From assembly GCF_000312385.1 (NCBI RefSeq), contig NZ_HE997626.1:1728791-1792790 (forward strand): a DNA stretch of 64,000 bases, in the 5' to 3' direction. A model generated the notes under the pieces. It was not told where the DNA came from, ran no database searches, and saw nothing but the letters and a program-made list of their open reading frames with translations. Below, piece by piece: positions 28,996 through 37,542 of this stretch. The translations under genes were made by a program, and so were the position numbers. This stretch comes from Tsukamurella sp. 1534. Lineage in GTDB: Bacteria; Actinomycetota; Actinomycetes; Mycobacteriales; Mycobacteriaceae. Each line of letters starts with the position of its first letter. The stretch's first letter is position 1.

Positions 28996-29958
28996 CTACA
29001 GGTGCCTCTCGTAGCTCTCGTAGGGGGCGTCCGGCTCCCCGGTCGGTTCGAAATGCGAGATGTTGCCGGGACTCTCCGTCCATTCCTCGCGCGGCCTCCA
29101 CATCGCGCGGACCCGCATGCCCATCCGCACCTCGGCGGCGTCGCAGCCCAGGACCAGGTGGAGGAACGGGATGTCCGCGCCGTCGATGAGCACGTAGGCG
29201 GCCACGTAGGGCGGCTTGATCCGCTGCCCCTGGAACGGCACGTTGACCACGCAGAAGGTGGTGACCACGCCGGTGTCCGGCAGGTCGACCTCCTCCGTGG
29301 TGGGGATGCCGTCGATCGGGCACGAATTGCGCGGCGGGACGTAGACGTTGCCGCACGTGCTGCACCTCTGCCCCAGCAGCCGCCCCTCGGCCATCGCCCG
29401 GAGGTACCGGGTCTCGGGCTCCGAGGCGGAGTGGTGCAGGTGCAGGTTCACGGGGGTGGTCACCATGGTGACCGCGTCGCCCGACGGTGCCTCTCCCGGC
29501 GGGATCCCGTCTCCCTCACCGGGTTCGAAGGCCAGGATGTCGCCGATCGCGCCGGTGGGCTCCTCCGCCCAGCGGGCGCGGACCCGCATGCCCGTGCTGA
29601 TCCGGTCCGGGGAGGCCACGTCGACCGCGTGCAGCAGGGACGTGTCCGCGCCGTCGAGCCGGACGAGCGCGTACGCGAACGGCCGGTCGAAGGGTTGTCC
29701 CTCGACGGGGTGCGCGTTCCACGTCCAACTCGTCACCGTGCCGGTGTCCGACACGGCGACCACGTCGGTCAGCGGCGCGGTGGTGTCCGGATCGAACTCG
29801 AGCGGGGGCACGTGGACCCGTCCGCTCGCGTCCCGCGTGCCGACGATGCGGCGCGCGCGCAGGTTGGTCATGAACGCTCCGAGTACGGGCCCGAGCGAAC
29901 GGGTGTAGTCGAAGGACAGGGTAAGCGGCGCTGAGAGCGTCTGCGGTTCGGCCGTCAC
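28996..29958 (-). CDS. Double DUF35 (OB-fold, Zn ribbon) protein, aldolase partner
   Basis: The 320-residue protein contains two DUF35-type OB-fold modules (about 30-140 and 165-300). The second starts with a zinc-ribbon CSTCGNVYVPPRNSCP; the first lacks cysteines. DUF35 proteins partner thiolase-like aldolases such as Ltp2/ChsH2. It corresponds to Rv3521. GTG 29958 is chosen because earlier in-frame codons lie in the KstR site 8 bp upstream. It is the first gene of the ltp operon. Confidence 0.87.
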   Translation of the reverse strand: MTAEPQTLSAPLTLSFDYTRSLGPVLGAFMTNLRARRIVGTRDASGRVHVPPLEFDPDTTAPLTDVVAVSDTGTVTSWTWNAHPVEGQPFDRPFAYALVRLDGADTSLLHAVDVASPDRISTGMRVRARWAEEPTGAIGDILAFEPGEGDGIPPGEAPSGDAVTMVTTPVNLHLHHSASEPETRYLRAMAEGRLLGQRCSTCGNVYVPPRNSCPIDGIPTTEEVDLPDTGVVTTFCVVNVPFQGQRIKPPYVAAYVLIDGADIPFLHLVLGCDAAEVRMGMRVRAMWRPREEWTESPGNISHFEPTGEPDAPYESYERHL

Positions 29959-29966
29959 CAATCGAG

Positions 29967-29980
29967 TGAAACATGTTCTA
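29967..29980. promoter_or_regulatory. KstR-type operator, DUF35/acyl-CoA ligase intergenic region
   Basis: TGAAACATGTTCTA has the full right half-site and core. It controls the divergent ltp operon (start 8 bp away) and probably the acyl-CoA ligase, for which TAACTT (29979-29984) is a possible -10. Confidence 0.8.
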
Positions 29981-30083
29981 ACTTTTTGGCGCAAGGTTAT
30001 GCCGGAAAACGACTTCTGCGCCTACGGTGGAATCACGCGCGACTCACTTCGCACACCCCATTCCGACCGACTACGAGGTGCCC

Positions 30084-31637
30084 ATGGACGACCTGCATCG
30101 GGAGCCGCTGGCGGGCGACATCCTGCTCCGCTCGCTCGATCTCCACCCCGACCGGACCGCGGTGCACGTGACCGACGCCCGCGGCGAGCGGAGGCTCACG
30201 TACGCCGAGATGCGCGACGAGATCAGCCGCTACGCCCAGGCGTACGAGCGGTTCGGGCTGGGCGTCGGGAGCCCTGTCGCCATGCTCTCCGGCAACCGGC
30301 ACGAGGTGCTGATCGCTCAGTCCGCCAACCTCGTCACGGGGGTGCGGTTCGCCGCGCTGCACCCGATGGGCTCGCTCGACGACCACGTGTACGTGATGGA
30401 GGACGCCGGGATCGAGACGCTGATCTACGATCCGCGGCTCTACGAGGAACGCGCCGCCGACCTGCGTGGACGGGTTCCCGGCCTGAAGACGCTGCTGTCA
30501 CTCGGACCCACGGACGTGGGGACCGATCTGACCGCCGCGGCCGCGGCGTTCGACCCCGCGCCGCTCCGGGCGCACACCGCGGACCCGTCGTCCATCGCCA
30601 GCCTGGCGTACACCGGCGGCACCACCGGCAAGAGCAAGGGCGTCATGCTCAGCTACGCCGGCGGAGCCGCGCTGCTGCGCATCCAGCGCACGGAATGGGA
30701 GTGGCCCGAGGAGATCCGATTCCTGGTGTGCGCACCCCTGAGTCACGCGGGCGGCGCGTTCTGGAATCCCACCGCCATGACCGGCGGGTCGATGGTGGTG
30801 CTGCCCCGGTTCGAACCCGAGGCCGTGCTCGCGGCGATCGAGAAGTACCGCATCACCGCCACCATGTTGGTGCCCACGATGATCTACGCGTTGCTCGATC
30901 ATCCCCGGTTCGACGACTACGACCTGTCGAGCCTGGAGACCGTGTTCTACGGTGCGTCCTCGATCTCGCCGACCCGGCTCGCGGAGGCCGTCGACCGCAT
31001 CGGCCCCAAGTTCTTCCAGTTCTACGGCCAGGCCGAGTGCCCCATGACGATCTCCGTACTCCGGAGGGGCGACCACGACCCGTCGAATCCGGAACGCCTG
31101 GCCAGCTGCGGCAAGCCCGTCCCGTGGGTGAACGTCGCCCTGCTCGATGACGACGGCCGCGAGGCGGCGCCGGGCGAGCCGGGGGAGATCTGCGTGCGCG
31201 GGCCGCTGGTGATGCAGGGCTACCTGAACAAGCCCGAGCAGACGGCGGAGGCCACCGAGCACGGCTGGCTGCACACCGGCGACGTGGGCCGCTTCGACGA
31301 CGAGGGCTACCTGTACATCGTGGACCGCAAGAAGGACATGGTGGTCACGGGCGGCTTCAACGTTTTTCCGCGGGAAGTGGAGGACGTGATCTCGACGCAT
31401 CCGTCGGTGGCCTCGGTCGCCGTGATCGGGGTGCCCGACGAGAAGTGGGGTGAGGCGGTCAAGGCGGTGGTGGTGCCGCGCGACGGCGCCGAGGTCAGCG
31501 CGGACGCCCTCCGCGACCTGGTGCGCGAGCGCAAGGGCGCGGTGTACACGCCCAAGACCGTCGACGTGGTGGACGCCATCCCGGTCAGCCCGCTCGGAAA
31601 GCCGGACAAGAAGGCCCTCCGCGCCCGCTACGCCTGA
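30084..31637 (+). CDS. Acyl-CoA ligase (FadD8-like), KstR-controlled
   Basis: The 517-residue ANL-family synthetase has SLAYTGGTTGKSKGVM, QFYGQAECPMT, GWLHTGDVGRFDDEGYLYIVDRKKDM and the C-terminal catalytic Lys in SPLGKPDKKALR. It activates a carboxylate with ATP and CoA. By sequence impression it is nearer FadD8 than FadD17 or FadD19, but this is from memory. ATG 30084 has GAGG 5 nt upstream; an upstream GTG at 30027 lacks a ribosome site. Divergence from the ltp genes suggests a role with branched side chains. Confidence 0.83.
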   Translation: MDDLHREPLAGDILLRSLDLHPDRTAVHVTDARGERRLTYAEMRDEISRYAQAYERFGLGVGSPVAMLSGNRHEVLIAQSANLVTGVRFAALHPMGSLDDHVYVMEDAGIETLIYDPRLYEERAADLRGRVPGLKTLLSLGPTDVGTDLTAAAAAFDPAPLRAHTADPSSIASLAYTGGTTGKSKGVMLSYAGGAALLRIQRTEWEWPEEIRFLVCAPLSHAGGAFWNPTAMTGGSMVVLPRFEPEAVLAAIEKYRITATMLVPTMIYALLDHPRFDDYDLSSLETVFYGASSISPTRLAEAVDRIGPKFFQFYGQAECPMTISVLRRGDHDPSNPERLASCGKPVPWVNVALLDDDGREAAPGEPGEICVRGPLVMQGYLNKPEQTAEATEHGWLHTGDVGRFDDEGYLYIVDRKKDMVVTGGFNVFPREVEDVISTHPSVASVAVIGVPDEKWGEAVKAVVVPRDGAEVSADALRDLVRERKGAVYTPKTVDVVDAIPVSPLGKPDKKALRARYA

Positions 31638-31646
31638 ACCGCATTT

Positions 31647-31715
31647 CCTGACTTAACAGCAGTAGATCCCCGCTCTGGAGCCGTCAGAGCAGGGATCTAC
31701 TGCTGTTAAGTCAGG
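31647..31715. repeat. Large palindrome B: 30-bp arms with shared outer motif
   Basis: Arms 31647-31676 and 31686-31715 pair over 30 bp with a single mismatch, around a 9-nt loop. The outer 14 bases CCTGACTTAACAGC are identical to palindrome A at 17404, while the inner arms differ completely. It lies between the convergent acyl-CoA ligase and echA19 genes. A bidirectional terminator is plausible, but the conserved outer arm suggests a dispersed repeat family. Confidence 0.9.
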
Positions 31716-31727
31716 CAGCGGGGTGCG

Positions 31728-32522
31728 TCAGCGGCCCTCGAACACGGGGGTGCGCTTCTCGGCGAAGGCGCGGGGCCCCTCTTTCGCGTCCTGTGAGAGG
31801 AACACGGGCAGGCCCTCTTTCGCGTCGATCGCGAAGGCCTCGTCCTCCGGCATGCCCTCCGTGGCGCGCATGGTGCGCAGCATGGCCTGCACGGCCAGGG
31901 GGCCGTTCGCGTTGATGAGCTCGGCCAGCTCGAGCGCCTTGTCCAGCGCCTCGCCGTCGGGCACCACGTGGCCGACCAGCCCGTACTCCTTGGCCTCCGC
32001 CGCGCTGATGTGGCGGCCGGTGAGCAGAAGCTCCGCCGCCACGGTGTACGGGATCTGGCGCGGCAGCCGCACGGCCGAGCCGCCCATCGGGTACAGGCTC
32101 CACTTGGCCTCGGAGACGCCGAAGCGGGCGCTCTGGGCCGCGACGCGGATGTCGGTGCCCTGCAGGATCTCCGTGCCGCCGGCGATCGCCGCGCCCTCGA
32201 CGGCGGCGATCAGCGGCTTACCCGGTCGCCGGCCCTTGATCAGGCCGGGGATCTTCGACGGATCCCAGCCGCCGCCCGACATCGCCGTGCCCGGATCGGA
32301 TTTCGCCATGTTCTTCAGGTCGGCGCCCGCGCAGAAGGCGCCGCCCGCGCCGGTGAGTACGGCGCTGCGGATCTCGGGATCCTCGTCGATGCGGTCCCAG
32401 CAGTCCGAGAGGATCTGGAGCATCTCGCCCGTGAGGGCGTTCTTCGCGTGCGGGCGGTTCATCGTGATGAGCAGCGTGTGGCCGCGCTGCTCGACGAGGG
32501 CGTGCGGGGAGTCGTCGGACAT
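31728..32522 (-). CDS. echA19: Steroid side-chain enoyl-CoA hydratase
   Basis: EchA19 hydrates side-chain enoyl-CoAs in sterol beta-oxidation. The 264-residue crotonase closely resembles Rv3516: [26 protein letters not shown], the catalytic-region [40 protein letters not shown] and [24 protein letters not shown] 32522 follows CAGGAG. It is divergent from the NMO-like gene across a KstR-type site. Confidence 0.93.
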   Translation of the reverse strand: MSDDSPHALVEQRGHTLLITMNRPHAKNALTGEMLQILSDCWDRIDEDPEIRSAVLTGAGGAFCAGADLKNMAKSDPGTAMSGGGWDPSKIPGLIKGRRPGKPLIAAVEGAAIAGGTEILQGTDIRVAAQSARFGVSEAKWSLYPMGGSAVRLPRQIPYTVAAELLLTGRHISAAEAKEYGLVGHVVPDGEALDKALELAELINANGPLAVQAMLRTMRATEGMPEDEAFAIDAKEGLPVFLSQDAKEGPRAFAEKRTPVFEGR

Positions 32523-32588
32523 GGGGCGCTCCTGTGATGAGAAATCCCGGCTACGGGTCGGCAATTGCGGAAATCCGCTTCTCGGAAC

Positions 32589-32602
32589 AGTAACAGGTTC
32601 TA
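32589..32602. promoter_or_regulatory. KstR-type operator, echA19/NMO-like intergenic region
   Basis: AGTAACAGGTTCTA keeps the AACnnGTT core and right half-site. It overlaps a possible -10 TAGTTT (32601-32606) reading toward the NMO-like gene. Confidence 0.65.
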
Positions 32603-32635
32603 GTTTGGAGGTAAGCCGTCTTCAGGAGGAAACAG

Positions 32636-33739
32636 ATGCGTACACCCCTGTGCGACGACCTGGGAATCGAATACCCGGTCATCGCCTTCACCCCGTCCGA
32701 GCACGTCGCGGCGGCCGTCTCGCGCGCCGGAGGGCTCGGCGTCCTCGGCTGCGTGCGGTTCAACGAGGCCGAGGAACTCGAAGCGGTGCTCGACTGGATG
32801 GACGCCAACACCGACGGACGCCCCTACGGCGTCGACATCGTGATGCCGAACAAGGTGCCCACCGAGGGCAGCGCCGGTGATCTCACCGAATTGATCCCCG
32901 CCGAGCACCGCGCCTTCGTCGAGCGCACGCTGCGCGAACTGGGGGTGCCCGAGCTGCCCGAGGGCGAGGCCGGTGCCGGGGTGCTCGGCTGGCTGCACTC
33001 GGTGGCCCGGTCCCATGTCGAGGTGGCGCTCAAGCACCGGATCGCGTTGATCGCCAACGCCCTGGGGTCTCCGCCGCAGGACGTGATCGACGCCGCGCAC
33101 GACAAGGGCGTCAAGGTCGCGGCGCTCGCCGGCCGTGCCACGCACGCCCGGTCCCACGTCGCGAGCGGGGTGGACATCGTGATCGCCCAGGGCTATGAGG
33201 CGGGCGGCCACACCGGCGAGATCGCCTCGATGGTCCTGCTGCCCGAGATCGTCGACGCGGTGGGCGAGGACGCCACCGTGGTCGCCGCGGGCGGGATCGG
33301 CTCGGGCCGGCAGATCGCCGCCGCCCTGGCGCTGGGCGCCGACGGGGTCTGGATGGGGTCCTACTGGCTCACCACCACCGAGTACCTGGAGACCATGAGT
33401 GGTTCGCGCACCATGCAGGACGCGCTCGTCGCCGCGACCAGCGCCGACACCGTGCGCACCAGGATCTTCTCCGGCAAGCCGGCGCGCCTGCTCAAGACGC
33501 GGTGGACCGAGGCCTGGGAGCAGCCCGGCGCACCGTCGGCCCTCCCGATGCCCCTGCAGAACCTGCTGGTGGGGGAGGCGCACAAGCGCATCAGCGTCTC
33601 CGGCGACCCCTCCGTGGTGGCCATGCCGGTGGGGCAGATCGTGGGCCGGATGAACGCCGTGCGGCCCGTCGCGGAGATCATGGCCGAGCTCGTCGGCGAC
33701 TTCGAGGACTCCGTGGACCGGCTGAACCTGGCACGCTGA
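32636..33739 (+). CDS. Nitronate monooxygenase-like flavoprotein
   Basis: The 367-residue FMN-dependent TIM-barrel protein has the family landmarks GGLGVLGCVRF, VDIVIAQGYEAGGHTGE and VVAAGGIGSGRQIAAALALGADGVWMG. It belongs to the same superfamily as IpdC but is a different branch, resembling Rv1533 by impression. ATG 32636 has CAGGAGG upstream. The KstR-type site between it and echA19 suggests a sterol role; the substrate is unknown. Confidence 0.83.
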   Translation: MRTPLCDDLGIEYPVIAFTPSEHVAAAVSRAGGLGVLGCVRFNEAEELEAVLDWMDANTDGRPYGVDIVMPNKVPTEGSAGDLTELIPAEHRAFVERTLRELGVPELPEGEAGAGVLGWLHSVARSHVEVALKHRIALIANALGSPPQDVIDAAHDKGVKVAALAGRATHARSHVASGVDIVIAQGYEAGGHTGEIASMVLLPEIVDAVGEDATVVAAGGIGSGRQIAAALALGADGVWMGSYWLTTTEYLETMSGSRTMQDALVAATSADTVRTRIFSGKPARLLKTRWTEAWEQPGAPSALPMPLQNLLVGEAHKRISVSGDPSVVAMPVGQIVGRMNAVRPVAEIMAELVGDFEDSVDRLNLAR

Positions 33740-33743
33740 ACCC

Positions 33744-34241
33744 ATGGGAGAGAACCAGCGCAGCCAGATCCAGATGAGCGAGGCGGAGATCGCCGAGTTC
33801 CTCGAGCACCAACGCACCGCGACCATCGCCACGGTCGGCGCGAACGGGGTGCCGCACCTCGTGGCCATGTGGTACGCCGTCCTCGACGGCGATGTGTGGA
33901 TCGAGACCAAGACCAAATCGCAGAAGGTGGTGAACCTGCGCCGGAACCCGGTGATGAGTGTCTCCATCGAGGCCGGGCAGTCGTACGACCAGTTGCGCGG
34001 CGTCGCGATCGAGGGCGAGGCCGAGATCGCCGAGGACGAGGCGACGGTCCGCGCCGTGTGCGTGCAGGTGTACGAACGCTACTTCGGCCCGTACACCGAG
34101 GAGCTCAAACCGGCCATCGACGCCATGATGAACAAGCGGGTGGCCGTGCGGCTGCGCGGGGCCCGGGTACGCAGCTGGGACCACCGCAAGATGGGCATGC
34201 CCGCGATGCCGGTGAGCGGGTCGACGGCGCAGTACCTCTGA
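33744..34241 (+). CDS. PNPOx-like split-barrel flavin/F420-binding protein
   Basis: The 165-residue protein has the split-barrel pattern TATIATVGANGVPHLVAMWY, WIETKTKSQKVVNLRRNP and a C-terminal WDHRKMG. Such proteins bind FMN or F420 as reductases. It starts 4 nt after the NMO-like stop and overlaps the next gene (TGATG), so the three genes form one operon. An F420-type LLM gene converges on it downstream. Confidence 0.82.
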   Translation: MGENQRSQIQMSEAEIAEFLEHQRTATIATVGANGVPHLVAMWYAVLDGDVWIETKTKSQKVVNLRRNPVMSVSIEAGQSYDQLRGVAIEGEAEIAEDEATVRAVCVQVYERYFGPYTEELKPAIDAMMNKRVAVRLRGARVRSWDHRKMGMPAMPVSGSTAQYL

Positions 34242-34885
34242 TGACCGCCGTCCAGCTCAGCCCCTGCGTGGGCGGCCGGATCCGCACGTGGGGCGACGAC
34301 GGGACGACGGGGCTGTGGTCCGTCCCGAACGACGCGGTGCTGCGGGAGAACCAGGCGACGGGCCGCCTGCCGCGGATCCCGCGGGGCGAGCGACTGTCCG
34401 GCGAGGCGGCGGAGCTCGCCGGGGACGGCTCGGCGCTGGTGATCCGGCCGCGGTTCCCCGTGCAGGCGGCCGACGGGCTCACCATGGAGGCGCAGACCGT
34501 CGAACTCGCCGAACCCCGCAGGCGGGCCTCCCGCGCGACCTTCGAGGACTTCCGAGAGGTGCTCACCCGGGCCGTCGAACACTGCGCCGCCAAGTACGAG
34601 TTCCTCGTCGTGCGGCGCGGCGGGATCGGGGCTCCGGACCAGCCGTTCTGCCTCTTCGCCGTCCTGCCCGACGGTGCCGCGCGGGTCTCGGTCGTGGAGA
34701 CGGCACCGGCGCCCGCCGGCTCGACGCTGTGGGAGCCGTTCCTCGACCCGGCGGCACCGAGTCAGACGATGAGCGCGCCGTTCTCTCCGGAGACCGTCAC
34801 GGTGGTGCCCACGCTGATGACCGAGGCCATCGGCCGGTGGGACCTCGATCCGTGGGACCTCGCGTTCAGCTTCGGGCAGCCGTAG
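34241..34885 (+). CDS. Uncharacterised protein, Rv3519-like by position
   Basis: I do not recognise a domain. The 214-residue protein has no signal peptide or membrane segment and contains FPVQAADGLTMEAQTVELAEPRR-like and FLVVRRGGIG-like stretches. It overlaps the preceding stop by one base and converges with the LLM gene, overlapping it by 20 nt. Rv3519 in M. tuberculosis has the same convergent arrangement with Rv3520c, so homology is suspected from synteny only. Confidence 0.7.
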   Translation: MTAVQLSPCVGGRIRTWGDDGTTGLWSVPNDAVLRENQATGRLPRIPRGERLSGEAAELAGDGSALVIRPRFPVQAADGLTMEAQTVELAEPRRRASRATFEDFREVLTRAVEHCAAKYEFLVVRRGGIGAPDQPFCLFAVLPDGAARVSVVETAPAPAGSTLWEPFLDPAAPSQTMSAPFSPETVTVVPTLMTEAIGRWDLDPWDLAFSFGQP

Positions 34886-35885
34886 CGAGGGCACGCAGCG
34901 TCGGCTCGTCCCGGACGCCGCTGAAGAGCACCGTCGTCACGGGCGAGTCCCGCCAGAGTTGCATCCGTTCCGCGATCCGGTCGATCGGGCCGAGCAGGGC
35001 GATGGAATCGGCCAGCTCGTCCGGGACGGCGGCGATCGCCCCGGCGCGATCGCCGGCCAGGAACTTCTCTTGCACCTCGACGGCGGCGTCCGCGTGTCCG
35101 AGCCGGCCGATCAGGTCCAGGTGGAAGTTCGTGGACTTGTGGCCCATCCCGCCGATGTAGAACGCGAGCGGGATCTTCGCCTGCGCGAGTGCCGCATCGA
35201 GGTCGTCGGAGACGATCACCGACACCGTCGCCGCGATCTCGAATCCCGGCGGGCGCCCCGCGAGGGATTCGCCGAAGACCGCTTCGAGCTGCGTCGGATC
35301 GATGAACAGCGGCAGCCAGCCGTCGGCGATCTCCGCCGCCATGGCCACGTTCTTCGGGCCCTCCGCGCCCAGGAAGACAGGCACTCTCGGGCGCACCGGT
35401 AGCGCGATCGACTTCAGGGGTTTCCCCAGGCCGGTGCCGCTCGGCAGCGGCAACGGGTAGTGCGGCCCGGCGCTGGTGACCGGCGCCTCGCGCGCGATCA
35501 CCTGGCGGACGATGTCGATGTACTCGCGGGTGCGTGCCAGTGGCTTCGGGAATGGGTTCCCGTACCAGCCCTCGGCGACCTGCGGCCCCGACGCGCCGAG
35601 GCCCAGCACCATGCGCCCCCCGGAGAGGCCGTCGATGGTGAGCGCGTGCATGGCGGTGGCGGTGGGCGTGCGGGCCGGGATCTGGGCCACGGCGGTGCCG
35701 AGCTTGATCCGTTTCGTCCGCGAGCCGTACCAGGCCAGCGTGGAGAACGCGTCGGAGCCGTACGCCTCCGCCGTGAAGACGTAGTCGTAGCCCAACTCGT
35801 CGGCCGCGATCACCGCGTCGGTGTGATCCTCGGGACCGCGGGTCCAGTAGCCGAGGTTGATGCCCAGATTCAGATCGGTGCCCAT
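34866..35885 (-). CDS. F420-dependent LLM-class oxidoreductase (Rv3520c-like)
   Basis: The 339-residue luciferase-like TIM-barrel protein has DYVFTAEAYGSDAFSTLAW, KLGTAVAQIPARTPTATAMHA, GLGASGPQVAEGWYG and VFLGAEGPKNVAMAAEIADGW, features of F420-dependent members. It corresponds to Rv3520c in the KstR regulon, whose steroid substrate is not established. ATG 35885 is preceded by TAGATT six bases upstream, implying a leaderless transcript, with a perfect KstR site overlapping that -10. Confidence 0.88.
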   Translation of the reverse strand: MGTDLNLGINLGYWTRGPEDHTDAVIAADELGYDYVFTAEAYGSDAFSTLAWYGSRTKRIKLGTAVAQIPARTPTATAMHALTIDGLSGGRMVLGLGASGPQVAEGWYGNPFPKPLARTREYIDIVRQVIAREAPVTSAGPHYPLPLPSGTGLGKPLKSIALPVRPRVPVFLGAEGPKNVAMAAEIADGWLPLFIDPTQLEAVFGESLAGRPPGFEIAATVSVIVSDDLDAALAQAKIPLAFYIGGMGHKSTNFHLDLIGRLGHADAAVEVQEKFLAGDRAGAIAAVPDELADSIALLGPIDRIAERMQLWRDSPVTTVLFSGVRDEPTLRALATAARS

Positions 35886-35891
35886 GCCCCG

Positions 35892-35897
35892 AATCTA
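35892..35897 (-). promoter_or_regulatory. -10 element of the LLM gene, leaderless
   Basis: TAGATT on the minus strand lies 6 nt before the ATG at 35885, so transcription should begin at or next to the start codon. The KstR site overlaps it by two bases. Confidence 0.65.
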
Positions 35898-35909
35898 GAA
35901 CAAGTTCTA
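35896..35909. promoter_or_regulatory. Perfect KstR operator, LLM/ALDH intergenic region
   Basis: TAGAACAAGTTCTA is an exact match to TAGAACnnGTTCTA. It serves two divergent promoters only 47 bp apart (ATG to ATG). Confidence 0.9.
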
Positions 35910-35920
35910 CGTTCGTGGGT

Positions 35921-35926
35921 TAGAGT
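35921..35926 (+). promoter_or_regulatory. -10 element of the ALDH gene, leaderless
   Basis: TAGAGT lies 6 nt before ATG 35933, predicting a leaderless mRNA. The KstR site at 35896-35909 covers the upstream promoter region. Confidence 0.65.
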
Positions 35927-35932
35927 TCGGCT

Positions 35933-37513
35933 ATGGCTTCACCGACCGAGGTTCGCAACACCCTGCCCGCGCGCGTCTCCGCGGAGCTGATCGAGCGGCT
36001 GACCGGGCTCGTCGTCGCCGACGGTACGCGCGAGCCCTTCACCATGACCGAGGTGTTCACCGGCGCCCCGATCGCCGATCTCCCGCAGTCCACGCCCGCA
36101 GACGTGGCCGCCGCGTTCGGCACGGCGCGGGAGGCGCAGAAGGAATGGGCGCAGCGGCCGCTGGAGGAGCGCCTCGCGGTGTTCCGGAGACTGCACGAAC
36201 TGATCCTGGCGAACAACGAGCTCCTCGTGGACCTCATCCAGAGCGGCACGGGTAAGAACCGCCGGATGGCGTTCGAGGAGTCCTGCGACGTGCCGATGGT
36301 GATCAGCCACTACCTCAAGGCGGCGCCGCGGCTGCTGCGGAGCCGGACGCGCGGCGGCCCGATCCCGGTGCTGAGCAACTCGGTCGAGCTGCATCGGCCC
36401 AAGGGCGTCATCGGTGTCATCGCGCCGTGGAACTTCCCGTTCGCGATGGCCCTCTCCGACGCGATCCCCGCGCTCATCGCCGGCAACGGCGTGGTTCTCA
36501 AGCCGGACAACAAGACCGCGCTCGCGGCGCTCTACGGCGTCGAGCTGCTGCGCCGCGCCGGCGCCCCCGAGGGACTGTTCCAGGTGGTCTGCGGTCAGGG
36601 CCCCGACGTGGGGCCCGCGCTGATCGACGACTCGGATTTCGTCATGTTCACGGGCTCCAGCGCCACCGGCGTCACCGTGGGCGAGCGCGCGGGCAAGAAC
36701 CTGATCGGCTGCAGCCTGGAACTCGGCGGCAAGAACCCGATGATCGTCCTGGACGACGTGGACCTGGATGAAGCCGTTCCCAGCGCGATCTTCGCCGTGT
36801 TCGCCAACGCGGGGCAGGCGTGCATGCACATCGAGCGGATGTACGTCCACGACAGCATCTTCGACGAATTCGCGCGCCGCTTCGTCGCCGCGGCGGGCGC
36901 GCTCGAACTCGGCGCCACCTACGATTACGAGCCGGACATGGGATCGCTCGCCTCGCCAGAGCAGATGCGCCGCGTCTCCGCGCACGTCGAGGACGCCCGC
37001 GCGAAGGGTGCCACGGTGCTCTGCGGCGGCCGCGCCCGGACCGACGTGGGCCCGGCGTTCTACGCGCCCACGATCCTCACCGGCGTCACACCGGACATGC
37101 ATCTCGCCACGGCCGAGACCTTCGGGCCCGTCGTGGCGCTGTTCCGCTACTCCTCGGACGACGAGGCGATCCGCCTCGCCAACGACACCCGGTACGGATT
37201 GAACGCCAGCGTCTGGGCCAAGGACCTTCGCCGGGCGGCCCGGATCGGTGCGCAGCTCGAGGCCGGCAACATCAACATCAACGACGGCTTCGCTGCGTCG
37301 TTCGCGAGCAAGGGCACACCGTCGGGCGGCTGGAAGGCGTCGGGCGTCGGCGTCCGGCACGGCGATGCCGGCCTGCTCAAGTACACCGACACCACGAACC
37401 TCGCGACGATGAAGAAGCAGGTCTACGGCACCCGCCCCGGCCAGAGCTACGACCAGTACGCGCAGCAGACCGTTCAGGTGCTGCGCTGGATGCGCAAACT
37501 CCGCATCCGCTGA
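35933..37513 (+). CDS. Aldehyde dehydrogenase, succinate-semialdehyde type (GabD2-like)
   Basis: The 526-residue ALDH has APWNFPFAMALSDAIPALIAGN, the Glu263 general base in LELGGKNP and nucleophile Cys297 in NAGQACMHIER. FTGSSATGVTVG holds the nicotinamide loop. It oxidises an aldehyde with NAD(P). Resemblance to GabD2 (Rv1731) is from memory. The KstR operator argues for an aldehyde from sterol breakdown, for example a side-chain aldehyde. No ribosome site precedes the ATG, consistent with a leaderless transcript. Confidence 0.88.
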   Translation: MASPTEVRNTLPARVSAELIERLTGLVVADGTREPFTMTEVFTGAPIADLPQSTPADVAAAFGTAREAQKEWAQRPLEERLAVFRRLHELILANNELLVDLIQSGTGKNRRMAFEESCDVPMVISHYLKAAPRLLRSRTRGGPIPVLSNSVELHRPKGVIGVIAPWNFPFAMALSDAIPALIAGNGVVLKPDNKTALAALYGVELLRRAGAPEGLFQVVCGQGPDVGPALIDDSDFVMFTGSSATGVTVGERAGKNLIGCSLELGGKNPMIVLDDVDLDEAVPSAIFAVFANAGQACMHIERMYVHDSIFDEFARRFVAAAGALELGATYDYEPDMGSLASPEQMRRVSAHVEDARAKGATVLCGGRARTDVGPAFYAPTILTGVTPDMHLATAETFGPVVALFRYSSDDEAIRLANDTRYGLNASVWAKDLRRAARIGAQLEAGNININDGFAASFASKGTPSGGWKASGVGVRHGDAGLLKYTDTTNLATMKKQVYGTRPGQSYDQYAQQTVQVLRWMRKLRIR

Positions 37514-37542
37514 GGGCTTCGCGGCGCGGCTACGCTGTCCGG

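Noticed and set aside
37374-37400. Intergenic promoter evidence for the BTAD regulator
   Set aside because: The gap after ALDH is only 29 bp with no convincing -10 or ribosome site; I do not call a promoter there.
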